This document shows, piece by piece, positions 1 to 13,283 of a DNA stretch of 64,000 nucleotides (its first letter is position 1; every line of letters starts with the position of its first letter). A program made the translations under genes and the position numbers. The stretch is from Dermacentor variabilis. Lineage: Eukaryota > Arthropoda > Arachnida > Ixodida > Ixodidae. Location of the stretch: positions 53,370,115 to 53,434,114 of the forward strand of contig NC_134573.1 in the NCBI RefSeq assembly GCF_050947875.1, given 5' to 3'. Below the pieces are notes generated by a model, which had not been told where the DNA came from, did no database searches, and saw only the letters and a list, made by a program, of their open reading frames with translations.

Positions 1-2065
1 AGCGCAAACATATTTTATTTCGACGAAAAGTGCAGCCGCAGACATGCTCAGCTCGCGCGCCTCGTTTCCGCCTGTGATGGGTCAGACGCCTCGTGACGTC
101 AACAATGGTGTTCGTCCGGACCGGCCGCTGCCGCTACACACGAAGCACGGTACAAAGTAGTTTGGTAATGTTTTTCTGAGACGGTCATGGAGATATTCGA
201 GAGCTTGCGTTTCTCTGAGGAGTTCGGTGTTAATTCAAACTCTACGAGAGCGATTTTGCGCGCGACGATGACGGGCCACGGCTTCGAGCGACAAAACGGG
301 CCGTCGCTTGAACAAATCGCTCGGTGTTGTCGCTAGGTTGCTAGTTTCTAGAAATCTGGAACTCGTCGCTCATCGCCCGGAAATGCTATGAACGATTAGC
401 CAATTGTGCGAAGCCGAAACTGGATGTACATAACTCAAATACTACTGTTTGTCGCACGGAACGATCAAACTACTGAATTTTACACGTGCAAGAATAAGAA
501 CCTAGTGCAAGACCTTCGAAATATTTTGTGCTCCTTGTTCAGTAAAACACATCAACTTAAATTGATAAAGCATGCGTCACGCTAGTTTCGGCGCGTACAT
601 TGCTGCCCTCATACCGGGAAGTCGTCGCTCAAAGCCGTCGCTCCCGTAGAGTTCGGCTTGCAGACGACGAGTGAACGCGGCAGCCATCGCCTCGCTTGTC
701 GCGCTTTCGCTGTCGCGTGCAAGATCACTTGTAAGGGGTTTATACTTTACTCCCTACATGTACGAGCCGATTGCGAAGAGCCGGCCTCTCCAAGAAGCAA
801 CAAATGCTGGTGCAAGCCCTGCTTTCCACGCGAACGAAGGCGAAGTGTTAGCATCTCCTTGTGTTGGAAATGTTCTTTGGCGAGTATGTTTTTTGCTAAG
901 CTGCATTCAGCGTTCAAGTGAGTATGTTTCCGGGCAAACAACTGTAGTGCTTTGTTCCTGCATGCCTCCTCGTAGAACGCAAGCGGTGATGTGATCTTCA
1001 GCATTTGTGCGCTGCGCCAAAGCTGTCGGCAATCTACACAGACGGTTTAAACGCGGCAAAAGTTTACCGGCTGTGGTAGCACGTGTAGTATAGTACCTTC
1101 ATCAGCGCGCCATCCGCACGCTACTCGCAACCGGCGAATTCCGTCGACTACGTGAGATGGTCGATTTCTTATGTGTGCGAGACAAGGGGGAGTGCAGCGT
1201 CTTGGCGTGAGCAGGCTTTCCAACACATGCAAACTTTACGCTTGCACTGCGTTATTGTTGCTGCATGCAGGCTGTTTCACAACACACATGCGAATAGAAA
1301 ATTTGCGCTGTTTGGCGATGAAACCTGCATCAAGGGTGGGTGATAAACATGCACCTTCCGTTCAGCGTGCTAACTTTTTTTTTTGAGCACGCATTATTGA
1401 TAAACTCTGGTAGTAATCGTCACTGAAGTGGTTAGAGCACAACATTTGTTCTTGAGCGCTTGAAGTTGTTTCGCTTCACAGCAGCCTCCCACTTAGCTGA
1501 ATGCTTCTTGTCTTGCAGGAACTAATGGAACATCGGAACATCGTCGCGGCCGCTGGTGTTCGTGCAAGCGTAGGCTGCACAGAACGCCGGCATGATCGGC
1601 CTACAAGTTCAATTGATGCTGCGCACGTCAACTACCACTCCTATATACACACAAATAAAGGAATGTAGGGTCGAGCGAAGCAGATTAGGACGGCACGCAC
1701 GCAGAAATAAGCCCGGTCAGGCACGGTCGCGGAGACTGCGAAGGAACGTAACACCAGTGTTGACGTCACTGAGCCGCCGTTTCCGGTCTCCACTCGCATC
1801 GTCATCGTCAGCAGCAGCGCTCGGCGCTCGTCGGGGGGCGGTGCTAGAGCGCAATTTTAACCGACGATTGCGTCGCTCCTCAGCGAAAAATCCCCCCAAA
1901 AATTCTACTTTCATGGTTTATAAGGTTCCCGCATCCGTATATGAGCATCTTATTGAATTCGACAGACTCTTCAGCTTCCCTTTAAGCACATTCCATGCAC
2001 AGTGGCCTATCCAGTATTTCTAGAAAGGGGGCAAACCGCAGATAATCTGACCTCGCGCCCTCTTC
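1..2065. other. No recognised gene; possible two-exon transcript
   Basis: Moderately GC-rich DNA with no protein I recognise. On the + strand there is a donor-like CAA|GTGAGT at 917/918, an acceptor-like pyrimidine-rich TCTTGCAG ending at 1518, and an AATAAA at 1654-1659. Together these could mark a short spliced, possibly noncoding, transcript. The open frames here mostly start at non-ATG codons and look accidental. This is weak inference. Confidence 0.2.
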
Positions 2066-3201
<1,136 letters not shown>

Positions 3202-4210
3202 TGTGACAGTGGATGTCCAGCGAATCTGTTGAAAACCACCGCTACAGCTATACTCAGGGGGTATGCAACGCTATATTGCGTTGTGGCGCACCGCCCCCCT
3301 CCCTCCTGTCAATTTCCGCTAGATTTGATATCTGTTGAGTGCAGAGTTCTTCCAAGCCAACGTTATAAATTCTGTGTTCGCAAAACACATTCATAAAGCT
3401 CCGGATAGCTTACTGTTGCGGTTGGCGTCTAGCACCACGTGCAAAATGGATGCTCGCCCACCATGCCTCGTCGAAACGAAGTGTGACTTCCTAATTCGCC
3501 ATGGTTGTCTCGAGTGGATGGCGGTCAGGCGGACACGCCGCAGTGTTTGCAGGCCCCTTGCATGTGTGCGACTTGAGAGGGACCCTTTCCTCGAACTGTC
3601 AAGCTCTACACGACAACTTCCGCGAACAAGCAATGCGCGAAAGACAAAGGATCAGCTGTCTACTATTCCCAGGACCGCGGACTGCCGCCTGCAGAGGCGC
3701 GTTCGCGAATACGTCAACTGGGAAAATGGATCTGTCACCCTTCCGCAACTAGACGCCCTTTCCGCGAACCAACGTCGCCTAGGAGAAAGGAAAAAGTGTC
3801 TACATTCCCGGACCTACGGCTTGGTACATGCGGAAGAGGGAGGCTCTTTTCTTGCTGCAGGCTTGGTATATACGGAGACGGGATGCCCATCTATAAACCA
3901 GACTCTGTGCCTGTCACGTGACGTCGACGGGAGCAAGATCCCTCCTACGATATTAGAGAGCCTATTTAAGAGGGTCCGAAATGTATCTTTTAAACACTTC
4001 ATTCTCTTCTTTCACCGACCTTTGAATAAACCGTGCAAGTTTCGCTCTAGAAATCTAGTCCTTGCCTGGTCGCCATGGTCTACCGGATGCCTGCAGCCCG
4101 CCGAAAACCCCACGCTACCCAATAGTAACGTCGGTCGAGCTTCGATAAACAGGCGTCGCTACAACTCGGCAGCAGTATGGTACGCTACCCTGGAGGACGC
4201 AACATTACAT
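3202..4210 (+). mobile_element. Possible solo LTR or LTR remnant
   Basis: The block has an LTR-like order of signals: a TATA-like CCTATTTAAGAGGG near 3959-3972, then GAATAAA at 4024-4030 and a pyrimidine/GT-rich tail. An imperfect 24-bp direct duplication (3819-3842 and 3861-3884, offset 42 bp) resembles U3 enhancer repeats. A 293-residue frame crosses it but matches nothing I know and is probably fortuitous. I could not establish both termini or a target-site duplication, so the limits are guesses. It could instead be a host promoter or unrelated repeat. Confidence 0.3.
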
Positions 4211-5162
4211 GCGTAATTTAATAGAAACGTGATTATTAGTGCCTTGCTCTTAAAGTTTACCTGCATATTGCCTGTAACGCTCTCTCTATTTTCGCCAGAT
4301 GTAAACAAAATGTCTAGTTTAGTTCACCGAGTACATCACTGAAACTAAGAGGGCACGTGTTATGACGCCTGAAAATAGAGAAATAAAAACAGCGGCTCAT
4401 TATTATTTGAAACGCCTACAACCGGAGCAGGAACGTAAAAATTTTGTCGCACATTGAAGTTACCATGTCCCCTCCAATTTCCACCAAATATAAAGCTGTT
4501 GTAAACGGCTTCTATGTGAGGACACTTAGATACATAGCTGATAACAGCAATATCACCCACTCCAACGCTTAAATAAGAAACACAAAGGCTGTGCTCGAAC
4601 CAAATTCGTATAACTATACGCCGAGAGCTTCTATAGTGCACCACCAATTTTCACAAAATTTGGGCATGGCGGCTTTTATGCTTCTGCGAGGGCAGCTACA
4701 TCATTTTTTCTCGGCTCTTTAGCCAGAGTTAAACATTCTGGAGTGCTATAATTTATTGCGAAAACCCAAATTGACCACCTATTCTGAACTCCTTCTCCAC
4801 ATCACCAATTAACTTGTCCTTACAGTCACAAAACATAATGAAGCTGCCTCCTTTAGTTCAGTGAGGTCACATGACGAAACTGATACGTCGCGCATGAAAA
4901 AGGAAGAAGGGAAAGATGAGGGTTCGATAATTATTCGTAACATTTTTAAATAAGCCATAAAGGTTAATGCTGCGTGACACACTGCACTTAAAATGCTGCA
5001 TATTTCTTCAAAGAATAAAATATCTGTGATCGCACATAAACATGGCGTATTATTCTCCTTATGTTCGCGACATTTCATTTGTCTCAATTATGCCAGCGCA
5101 GCCACCGAAGTCCTACACCGCTCGCAAAACAGACCACTAACGCTATGGACTACTTCCATGCG
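4211..5162. other. AT-rich stretch, nothing recognised
   Basis: No gene or repeat identified between the LTR-like block and the RTE tail. Confidence 0.6.
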
Positions 5163-5163
5163 C

Positions 5164-5212
<49 letters not shown>
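5163..5212. repeat. (ATC)n microsatellite, tail of the RTE LINE
   Basis: About 16 CAT/ATC units. It sits exactly at the 3' end of the minus-strand RTE copy, where RTE elements carry short tandem-repeat tails. The His-rich and Ser-rich frames through it are artefacts. Confidence 0.95.
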
Positions 5213-5214
<2 letters not shown>

Positions 5215-5229
5215 GGTTACGCGGACTGC

Positions 5230-6312
5230 AGGGCAAAGGCCTCTCCCATACTAGTCCAACTACCCCGGTCATGGGCTAATTGTAGCCATGTTGTCCCTGC
5301 AAAGTTCTTAATCTCATCTGCATACCTAACTTACTGCCGCCCCCTGCTACGTTTCCCTTCCCTTGGAATACAGTCCGTAACCCTTAATGACCAACCATTG
5401 TCTTCCCTCCTCATTAAATGTACTGCCCATGCCCATTTCATTGTCTTGATTGCAACTAAGGTGTCATTAGCTCGCGTTTATTCTCTCATCCAATATGCTC
5501 TTTTCTTATTCCTTAACCTTACACTTATCATTCTTCTTTCCATAGCTCGTTGCGTAGTCCTCAATTTAAGTAGAACCTTTTTCGTAAGCCTCCAGGTTTC
5601 TGCCTGGTGCGTTAGTACTGATAAGACACAGCTGTTATACACTTTTCTCTTGAGGGATAATGGCAACCTGCTGTTCATGATCTGAGAATGCCTGCCAAAC
5701 GCAGCCCAGCTCATTCTTATTCTTCGGGTTATTTCTGTCTCACGATCCAGATGCGCGGTAACTACCTGCCCTAAGTAAATGTATTCCCTTACCGCTTCCA
5801 GTGCCTCGCTACCTATCGTAAATTGCTGTTCTCTTCCGAGACTGTTAAACATTAGTTTTCTGCAGATTAATTTTTAGACCCACTCTTCTGCTTTGCCTCT
5901 CCAGGTCAGTGAGCAGGCATTGCAATTGGTCTCCTGAGTTACTAAGCAAGGCAATATCATCAGCGAAGCGCAAGTTACTGAGGTGTTCTCCATTAACTTT
6001 TATCCCCAATTCTTCCCAATCCGGGTTTATGAATACTTCCTGTAAACACGCTGTGAAGAGCATTGGAGAGATCGTATCTCCATGCCTAACGTCTTTGTTT
6101 ATTAGGATGTTGTTGCTTTATTTATGGAGGACTACGGTGGCTGTGGAGCCGCTATAGATATCTTTGAGCATTTTTACATACGGCTCGTCTACACCGTGAT
6201 TCCGTAATGCCTCCATGACTGCTGAAGTTTCGACTGAATCAAACGCTTTCTCGTAAGCCATAGTTCCATATGTATTATACTCCAAATGCTCATTTAACCC
6301 ACTCATTTGGAA
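5230..6312 (-). pseudogene. RTE ORF2 remnant (RT fingers/palm to C-terminus)
   Basis: The C-terminal half of an RTE endonuclease-reverse transcriptase is split over several frames (about 6312-6118, 6063-5845, 5852-5478, then to the tail). The catalytic block FADDIALLS is preserved near 5950, unlike the copy at 45.7 kb, which reads FAKD. The C-terminal block WAAFGRHSQIMNSRLPLSLK and the segment after it also match. Frameshifts and missing N-terminal domains make it non-functional. In life such a protein nicks chromosomal DNA and reverse transcribes its own RNA in the nucleus. Confidence 0.88.
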
Positions 6313-9300
6313 CACTGCCTACACCTTATTCATAATATGCCCCTAATTTTCCCTACATATAAACAAGATTCTTTGTTAAGCTAACCGAGGACATCGGAGA
6401 AAGAAACTGCGAACCTCGTAATATCCCCTTCAGTCACTGGGCACACATTTGTGAACGCCAGTTATTTTCGCCATTACTGTGCAGTGGTTGCAAGAAATAG
6501 GCAATAAATATTAAGCCTTGAGTAAATTGCACATTTTACTATCTTAAAGTACAGCCATTTCACTTCTGAGGAAATGTATCGCTTCACAGAACCGCTCTCC
6601 TGAAGGCACTATCGTCTTTGACAGGTCGTATCAAGTGGGTCGTTTCGGTAGTAAGCGCGAAAGATAATTTCTTCCCTTGCTGTAATGCTTGTGCCCGATA
6701 ATTAACCTGTGCGTCTAACTCGAGCGTGCAATTCAATAAACTTAATGAAGAAACCTAGCATGATTGACTGCACAATAATTGAATATTTGAATATTCATTT
6801 ATTTATTTTAATGATTTATCATTTATATGTTTATCAATTTATTTCTATTTAATTTTATTTAATCATTATAAAATGCACAGGGTCATTCTTCAACCTTCAT
6901 TTGCTTTCTAAGGAGTCCCCAGGACCTTGGGATAACATTTTAAAAATTTCACATATTTTTGACAGTCGATTGTAATTCGTATAGAGCGCATCTCACGAAA
7001 ATACATTAGTAAGCGAGTGTTTAGTAGATATCTGTGACACTTGCATTTCAACCAAGAAAGCCAAAATTTCGCAACGCATTGTGGTTAAAATTTTCCTATT
7101 TTCACAGAATTTCACGTCCGTATCTCGTGTGTTCTTTCAGGAGTCTAAGAAACGTCTAGATAAGCGGCAGTATCAGACCCTGGAATGCTTCAATGAGTAA
7201 CATTTCTACAAAGGCTGGAATGAACCTACACAGAGTAAACGTATGCAGTCATCACTCGGAGCATTGTTTACGACGTCGAATAAATACAAACACCTTGCTC
7301 CGCATATTTTGCTCCGGATACAGGTAAAAACAATTAAATGCCATGTATAACGCACAAATATTTCGATAAAGCGACCTGTCAGTTTCTGTTCTGAGAGTAG
7401 ATAAGCAACCTACACAGTGCAAATGCTCGGTACACATCACAAAAATAGGCCCTTATTATTTTTTAATACGAAATATCTGCTGTGGTTACGCCTGCCGGGA
7501 AACAAGTAATAGTGTAGCTCTTATTTAGAAACAGCTTGAAAATAAAATCGCCAGTAAGGAGGGACTGATTTCGTTACAAAAACAAAATATCAAGTAAGTG
7601 TTCTATTGGTATTCAAATGGCTCTGCATGTTCGACCAAGGACATTTTCACGAGTATTTCTACGATAACTTGTGATTACAGAATCAAATTCGACAGCTATA
7701 ACTGTATGAAATTTGATAAAATTTCTGATGTTAATAAGGTACGAAGACTGCAATGCTGCAACGGAGAGAGAATAAATAATTACAGCATTGGATAACCCAA
7801 CAATTTCATGCCATATGGCACATCAGTCGTTGGGCGCGGCTGCTTATAATACGTTATCCGTACCTCCCCTTCACACACCGATTCAATATGACAAGCTGAG
7901 TGTGTTTTAGAATAAGTATATAGCGGTCCCAGAAAGCTGGGCATGATGAAAGTTGCGCGAGTTGACCGTTTATTAGGGCGCGAGCTGCCCAGCACCAGGC
8001 GTTATCCGCAACATGAGCATGTACCACAAACTCCGCGCCTCGTCCGCTACAGGGAATCCCGAGCAGGCACAAAAGACAATCATGGTTGTTCAAGCAGGGA
8101 TATGCTATATACAGAAAAGTATTACTGATGTGCTCACTCTAATAAGAAACAGAATTGAGCTTCAGATATAGTTTTAATGGACTTTCCAGTGTGCAGCCGC
8201 AAGTGCCAATGCCCGCTTTCAATAGCGGGGGTGCAAATGACATACTTTGCCCCCCTCCCACTTGTGACGGCGGGAGGAGGGGGGGTGAGTGCACCCCTAG
8301 ACCCCCCGTAGATACGCCTATGCCGAAGAAAGCGCAATACCTGGCCGACCCGTCGCGGAGGAGCAGTTCGCCAATAAAGGGCCCACATACACACTTTCCC
8401 TGGTCATCCTTTTTTGCAGAGTGGAAGGGCACTGAGTCATTTTCTTTTGTTTGGCATAATCATGCATAATCAGTGTGTCACGTCATGCATGGGCATATTT
8501 CGCGGTCCTCGTGGACTCTCGTGGAGCAGTGTTCCCCAACCAATCGACTAATTTGTAGGATGTCTTAGGCCACTGCAGGAAATCCCTTGTGTTCTTCCCT
8601 ATGCCCTCTCCCTGCCCGCACGCTGTACAAAGACAGCCTGTGAGGTACGGAGCCTGACTCGTCCATTCTGCGCGCAAACGTCTGCAAGTCCATTAGGTCT
8701 GACCGGTCGATGGTTGTAGGTAGCCACTCAACGAGAGCACTTCACTGGAGCACAGCGAGTGCCGAGCGTGCCTGCTTCTGCATACACGCACGACCATCAT
8801 CGTAGGGCGCTATCCACCGGAACGTGCAGAACCTCGTTAAATGTGTCAAATTAGGAGTGCCCACAAGATTCAGAAATACAGAGCCTTCAGAAAAAGAAAA
8901 AGAGGAACTAGTCATAATTATATATGTAAATAAACTATCGCACACCCTCAGGAATGTAGCAAGCAGGTTTGATGTGAAAGTTCGTTCTTGTGCCCGCAGA
9001 AGATGAGCAAAATTTTGGTAACATTGATAAGAATTGGAACAGGCTGCTTCTATTTTGAATAATAAAGGCATCACTGCTAAGTACGTATCCCAGTTCGTAG
9101 CTTGAAAAATGGGAGTTTACCAGCTTCCTTTTTCATGCAGTCACGTATTTATCGCCCGAAACGGTCGTTGCCTGCCACATTAGATTATCGAATCAGAGGT
9201 GCTCGCTAGTCGGTCACGAGCACTCCCATGTCGCGTGTCATTGCACTGAACATGGGTGTGCTCCAACCTTTAAAGATGCCGCAATTACTTCCGCACACAG

Positions 9301-9459
9301 CAATTGGACTACGACAGAGATTACTGAGACCTATGGCATCAGGTAAAAGAACGCATTGTCGAGCATGCCTTCATTAACGTCGTATGAATATACATTTGCT
9401 ATTTTAAGCCGCTTGATGCAATAGCATTAAATTATAGGGTTCTTATGTTTCCTTGTGCA
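6313..9459. other. Intergenic or intronic, no gene seen
   Basis: Mostly AT-rich. At about 8213-8330 there is a strand-asymmetric C-rich/G-rich patch (runs of C, then GGGAGGAGGGGGGG, then CCCCC) that I recall as a common motif at repeat ends in arthropod genomes, but I cannot assign it. No supported ORF. Confidence 0.6.
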
Positions 9460-9486
9460 GGGGTGCTATAAAGTAAAACTATTCCA
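9460..9486 (+). repeat. Left terminal inverted repeat
   Basis: 27-bp end matching 10421-10447 in reverse complement with three mismatches. Confidence 0.8.
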
Positions 9487-10420
9487 AACTTTCATATTCG
9501 AATTCTGCAATCGGCCCTTCGCGATTGGTCAAAAACATTTTTGGACCACATCTACTTCACTTGCCTGTCACGCGACACGACGAAAACCGCCATAGCTCCC
9601 CATGTGATATGTCGTGTACACGATGATTATGCATGATTTGAGCGAAAAAAGAAAAAAATAGTTATTTCTGATTCCACGCCTTGTCGCCATTAGCTCCCCG
9701 GGTATTGGTCAAAAGTTTTCGGGCTGCACGCACTTCACCTGCCTGTCTTGCGACGTCACAAAACCGCAAGAACTCACCGCGTCAAAGTGACGCGTACACA
9801 TTAAAGATGCATTAATATGCCGAAGAAAACTGAATTTTCTTCTGAATAGCCGCAGGCTGCCCCGTACCGAAAGGAATAAAAGATGGCTACCACCGATCGC
9901 TCAAGCGCTTGATACTAGCACCTGCCGGAGAGCATGGGTTTATTTGCGTATAATAAAACTTCATTCGTGGTCGTGTAATCTTTTCCAGCACTTTCGGCAC
10001 GTTTACGACCTCATTCTGCGAACTCGTCATTGCCGAGGATCCGTTTTAGCGTCATTCTTAAGCTTCTGTTGCATGCCGCTGACATTTTTGACCAGCCACG
10101 GCAAGCTAATTAAGCGAAAGTGGACCAATCACAGAGGCCGGCACCACTTTCTTCATCCGGTTATCGACTTTCAGTGCAGTGGCTCGGCCCCATCGACACC
10201 CTTTCCACTTGAACATGCTCCTCGCCTCTTGTCAGTCAATTAGCTAGAACAAACCGCTCACTGTAGGCAATGTTATTCGTTTTTCAAGCAAACAAAAGTG
10301 TCCTCCTCTGAACGAGGGTAGCGTTTGATTGGTCTCTTCAGACAACCCTGTAGGTGACCGCCCGGTGCTTGCGTCGGTGGTTACGTGAAGTTGACGTCAG
10401 GAGATTAGAATAAAACATAT

Positions 10421-10447
10421 TGGAATAGTTTTACGTTATAGGGCCCC
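10421..10447 (-). repeat. Right terminal inverted repeat
   Basis: Partner of 9460-9486. Confidence 0.8.
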
Positions 10448-11339
10448 AGTGATGATGACGCCATCCAAGGGAGAGCATGTGGGTATAGGTAGCAGTACTT
10501 ATATATTTGGGTGCTTTCCCTTAAGTTAGCTGCGACTTCAGCGCTGTCACGAGTCTTTCCTGCGTTTTCTCTTAGTCGTCTTGTGCTGCGGCGTCAAGAT
10601 GTTCAACCAGTACCAACTCCCTCATCGATTCTTCTAAGTGTATATAAACGCGTAACGACGTTCTCATCTTCATAGGGAGCTGCCTCCACAAACTTCCTCA
10701 ATAAAGCAAAACGATTTATCAAGCCACTGCAGCATACCCACGTTTGTTCTCATAAACTGCTGATAGGCTAGCCGCAGGTCGATGTGTTGTGATGCGCGTA
10801 AAGCGGGCTGCTAGTCAGTAGCCGATCGCAGCATGTGTATCTTAGTCTTTTACGGAAGTAACTGTTCGCTTCAATATTCCCGCACAAACCAGTACCAAAA
10901 ACAGTTACGAAAGCTGGGCGAGCATTTTTTCTTAAACTTGTTTTCTTTACCCGTGCAGAGGGGTTCAACCTCATGAACCAGAAAGGTGCAAACCCTCATG
11001 ACAGTTCAAAGAACTGAAGGCCAAACAAAAGGCTGTAGTGGTAGGAAAACAACCTGAGTGAAACTGTCGCTTTGGGTGGAATAATGCATGGAAGCCGGTT
11101 CTAGGTCATCGTAAGAATGCAACCCTTTCACAAGAACATCAGCTGGAACCACTTGGAAAGACAACCTCAAGCTCGGCAGTGGGAAATGTGGCCGCTGTGC
11201 GTGGAGCTTGTGAAGCAATAAACAAATATTCTTTGCCGTACAAGGCGTGGAAACTAGTCTTTTAGTATATTAAATATACTATTTAAGAATTTCACATCAC
11301 AACAAAGCGTGCATTTCCGCACTGCTATTTATTGAGCCT
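10448..11339. other. No gene; isolated TATA and poly(A)-like signals
   Basis: TATATAAACG at 10641-10650 is followed 60 bp later by AATAAA at 10700-10705. This close spacing is typical of a retrotransposon LTR with a short R region. No termini could be found, so it is only noted here. Confidence 0.35.
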
Positions 11340-12545
11340 TTAAAGGCTCATTGAAAACATAACGCTCGCGGCGGCTCGCAGCGGCAATAGCGCGCAATAT
11401 GTCCTCTGGAACCGTTGATGGGGTGGCAGACAGGTAGGTCACGGTTGAGATCAAGTGTAGCAAGGGCGCATGGCACTGGGTATGATTCCGCAGGAGTATG
11501 ACGGGGCATAGCGTATTCCGCAGGAACACGTCGTAGTGTTGGGTAGTCGTCCGTACTGTTACGATGGACTGGTGAAGACTGGCGGGGACTGAAATTCGCG
11601 GGGAGGGGCCGAAAGCTCGTCTTGTTTAAGTATAATTCTTCAGGTGGCGGTAGGCGCTCGATGCGACGTGCTTGCAACCAGGATGGTGGCGATTCGGAGA
11701 TGCACTCGTCAGACGCACACTGGTAACCAGCGTCTACACCCCGAAGTCATGTTAGCTCATCTTGAGCCCCTTGACGCACGATCGAGGTGATTTGATCGCA
11801 GGTGGCGACGTCCGTACTTGCTACGGCGGGACGTTGCCCGAGCGCCCGATCTTCCGTAAGGCCCTTCGGGTCTTCAGAGTTTCGTTGATGCGACATTGCT
11901 GCCTGAATTCGTAAGGCGTGTTCAGATTTTCTTTGGTTATGAGAAAATAGTCGACGTTTTTAGCGATGAATTTTACCAGATGTCCCACTTTCTCTTAATC
12001 AAATTAATTTGTGCTTACTATTCCGTATAACTTCGATATTTCTTCAACATTGGCCGCACACGTTTCGCCAAGCAATTGTGCTCTGCACGAGCATGTGTGT
12101 TCTGCTTTCTTGTGTTACCAATTCTAGTTGCTAGAGTAGGCTTTAAGTTAGTGGTGAAAAGTTTTTCAAGCGGTCAGCATGCGTTAATGATTCTCAAACC
12201 AAAGTATAGCGCTACTAGCGAGAAAAAATGCAACGCTCTCCAGCTGCGCTGACGTACTCCACCCGTTATGCCGGCTTATTCTTTCGGAGTGGCTCCGCCA
12301 GTCACTCCCGTCATCATTTGTTTTACCTAAGAATACGCCTGATCCCGGCCTCCAGTAGCTTGGTTGCTTTGGTCTCTGGCTGTCTTGATAGACGCCCTCT
12401 ACGGCGGTGTTCGTTGAACGGCCTGTTTGCGCGTCTGCCATGCTTGTTGGCTGTTGATGTAGTCCGGCCAGGCGTCTGCATCTTCGCAGATACTGTTGTA
12501 GGACTGGGTTGTCCAAGGCGTCCAGTATTCAGCACTTTCGCCACT
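11340..12545 (-). pseudogene. Gypsy-like gag remnant
   Basis: Reading the minus strand from 12545 down, recognisable Gag pieces appear in order. First comes a tick-Gypsy-type N-terminal region ending in AILWFENH (12184-12516). Near 11880-11995 there is a capsid-like stretch containing EKVGHLVKFIAKNVDYFLI. Last, near 11350-11420, is a degenerate zinc knuckle with GHIARYCR. Frames change between pieces, and about 190 bp of unrelated sequence (12000-12183) separates the first two. It resembles the gag of the Gypsy copy at 27.99-29.15 kb (compare LWFHNH there). No pol follows, so this is a fragment. Confidence 0.75.
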
Positions 12546-13277
12546 TGTTATGGATGTAGAATATATTTATTTACAGTGAGAAGGGTAAACACGGGAGGGT
12601 GCGAAACAGCCCATCACCAAAACTTCGCGCAGCTTCTTGTCCCACTTCTACTCTCCTCCGGTGTGGCGACACAATATTATTATTAAGGAGTCCATTATTG
12701 GTCGCATTGCTTTAACACCAGCGTGAACTGCCACTCTGTTAGCAAACTTCTCTGTAGGCGGTGCCCTGGCGTCTTCTAATAATTGCGGCGAGCCAACAGA
12801 AGCACAGATGATGCGCTAAATCACTTGACAGTGCAATGCACGCCAACCAGCCACATTACGAACCAGTGCACTGTTATAACAACCAACGTCATATTATACT
12901 GGTCGCAAAGTGGAGCTGATATATGAATTAGCACCCATGGGTAGCAATGTCGTCATGAAGGCAAGGCTGGTTGTGCGCGACTACCGAATGGATGGCCAAA
13001 AATATTGCGAAAACTAACTACTGACTACTAACACCGTATGGCGAGCTTTTGCAGTGTTACATGGCAAAACGTTGAATTTATAGGGGAAAAAAAGAACTTC
13101 ATTGCGTCGAAACCTGCGCGCTAGATAACATTTTGTTTAAACAACAATGCAGCGCTCGCTACGGTGCGTAACGGGCAATGTTTTACATATGTACTTTAAT
13201 TTCTTTTTGATTATGGGCTTCTATAAATTTTAAACGTTTTTCTAATACTTACAACGCAAGTCTTCAGCGTTTCATCC
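12546..13277. other. Flank of the gag remnant and start of SLC5 intron 1
   Basis: Positions 12546-12700 lie where the 5' LTR/leader of the minus-strand gag remnant would be, but I cannot define LTR ends. The rest, up to the splice donor at 13283, is intron 1 of the SLC5-like gene on the minus strand. I found no second exon. Confidence 0.5.
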
Positions 13278-13283
13278 GCTCAC
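13278..13283 (-). other. Splice donor of SLC5 exon 1
   Basis: The minus strand reads GAG|GTGAGC, a near-consensus 5' splice site, immediately where similarity to SLC5 proteins ends (residue 114). Confidence 0.8.

Larger units (their letters stand above)
5163..6312 (-). mobile_element. 5'-truncated RTE-group LINE
   Basis: Read on the minus strand, fragments of an RTE reverse transcriptase run in the correct order and end in an (ATG)n tail. The same family occurs at 39152-46516, where matching peptides can be aligned (YEKAFDSVETSAVMEALRN, YSGSTATVVLHK, EAVREYIYLGQVV). The copy starts inside the RT domain, as expected of incomplete target-primed reverse transcription. I found no convincing target-site duplication. 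Confidence 0.9.
9460..10447. mobile_element. Non-autonomous DNA transposon-like element with terminal inverted repeats
   Basis: Positions 9460-9486 (GGGGTGCTATAAAGTAAAAC and onward) match the reverse complement of 10421-10447 at 24 of 27 bases, bounding 988 bp without a transposase ORF. Inside are two diverged direct copies of a unit containing ATTGGTCAAAA, CTTCAC-TGCCTGTC and ACGTACAC-like blocks, at about 9520-9650 and 9705-9825. The outermost bases (CAGGGG on the left, CCCCAG on the right) resemble hAT ends, but I see no 8-bp target duplication, so the superfamily is open. Confidence 0.7.

Noticed and set aside
4993..5685. 230-residue + frame with a polyhistidine run
   Set aside because: It is antisense to the RTE LINE; the His run is the (ATC)n tail.
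12228..12686. 152-residue + frame
   Set aside because: Antisense to the gag remnant on the minus strand, where conserved Gag blocks are found.
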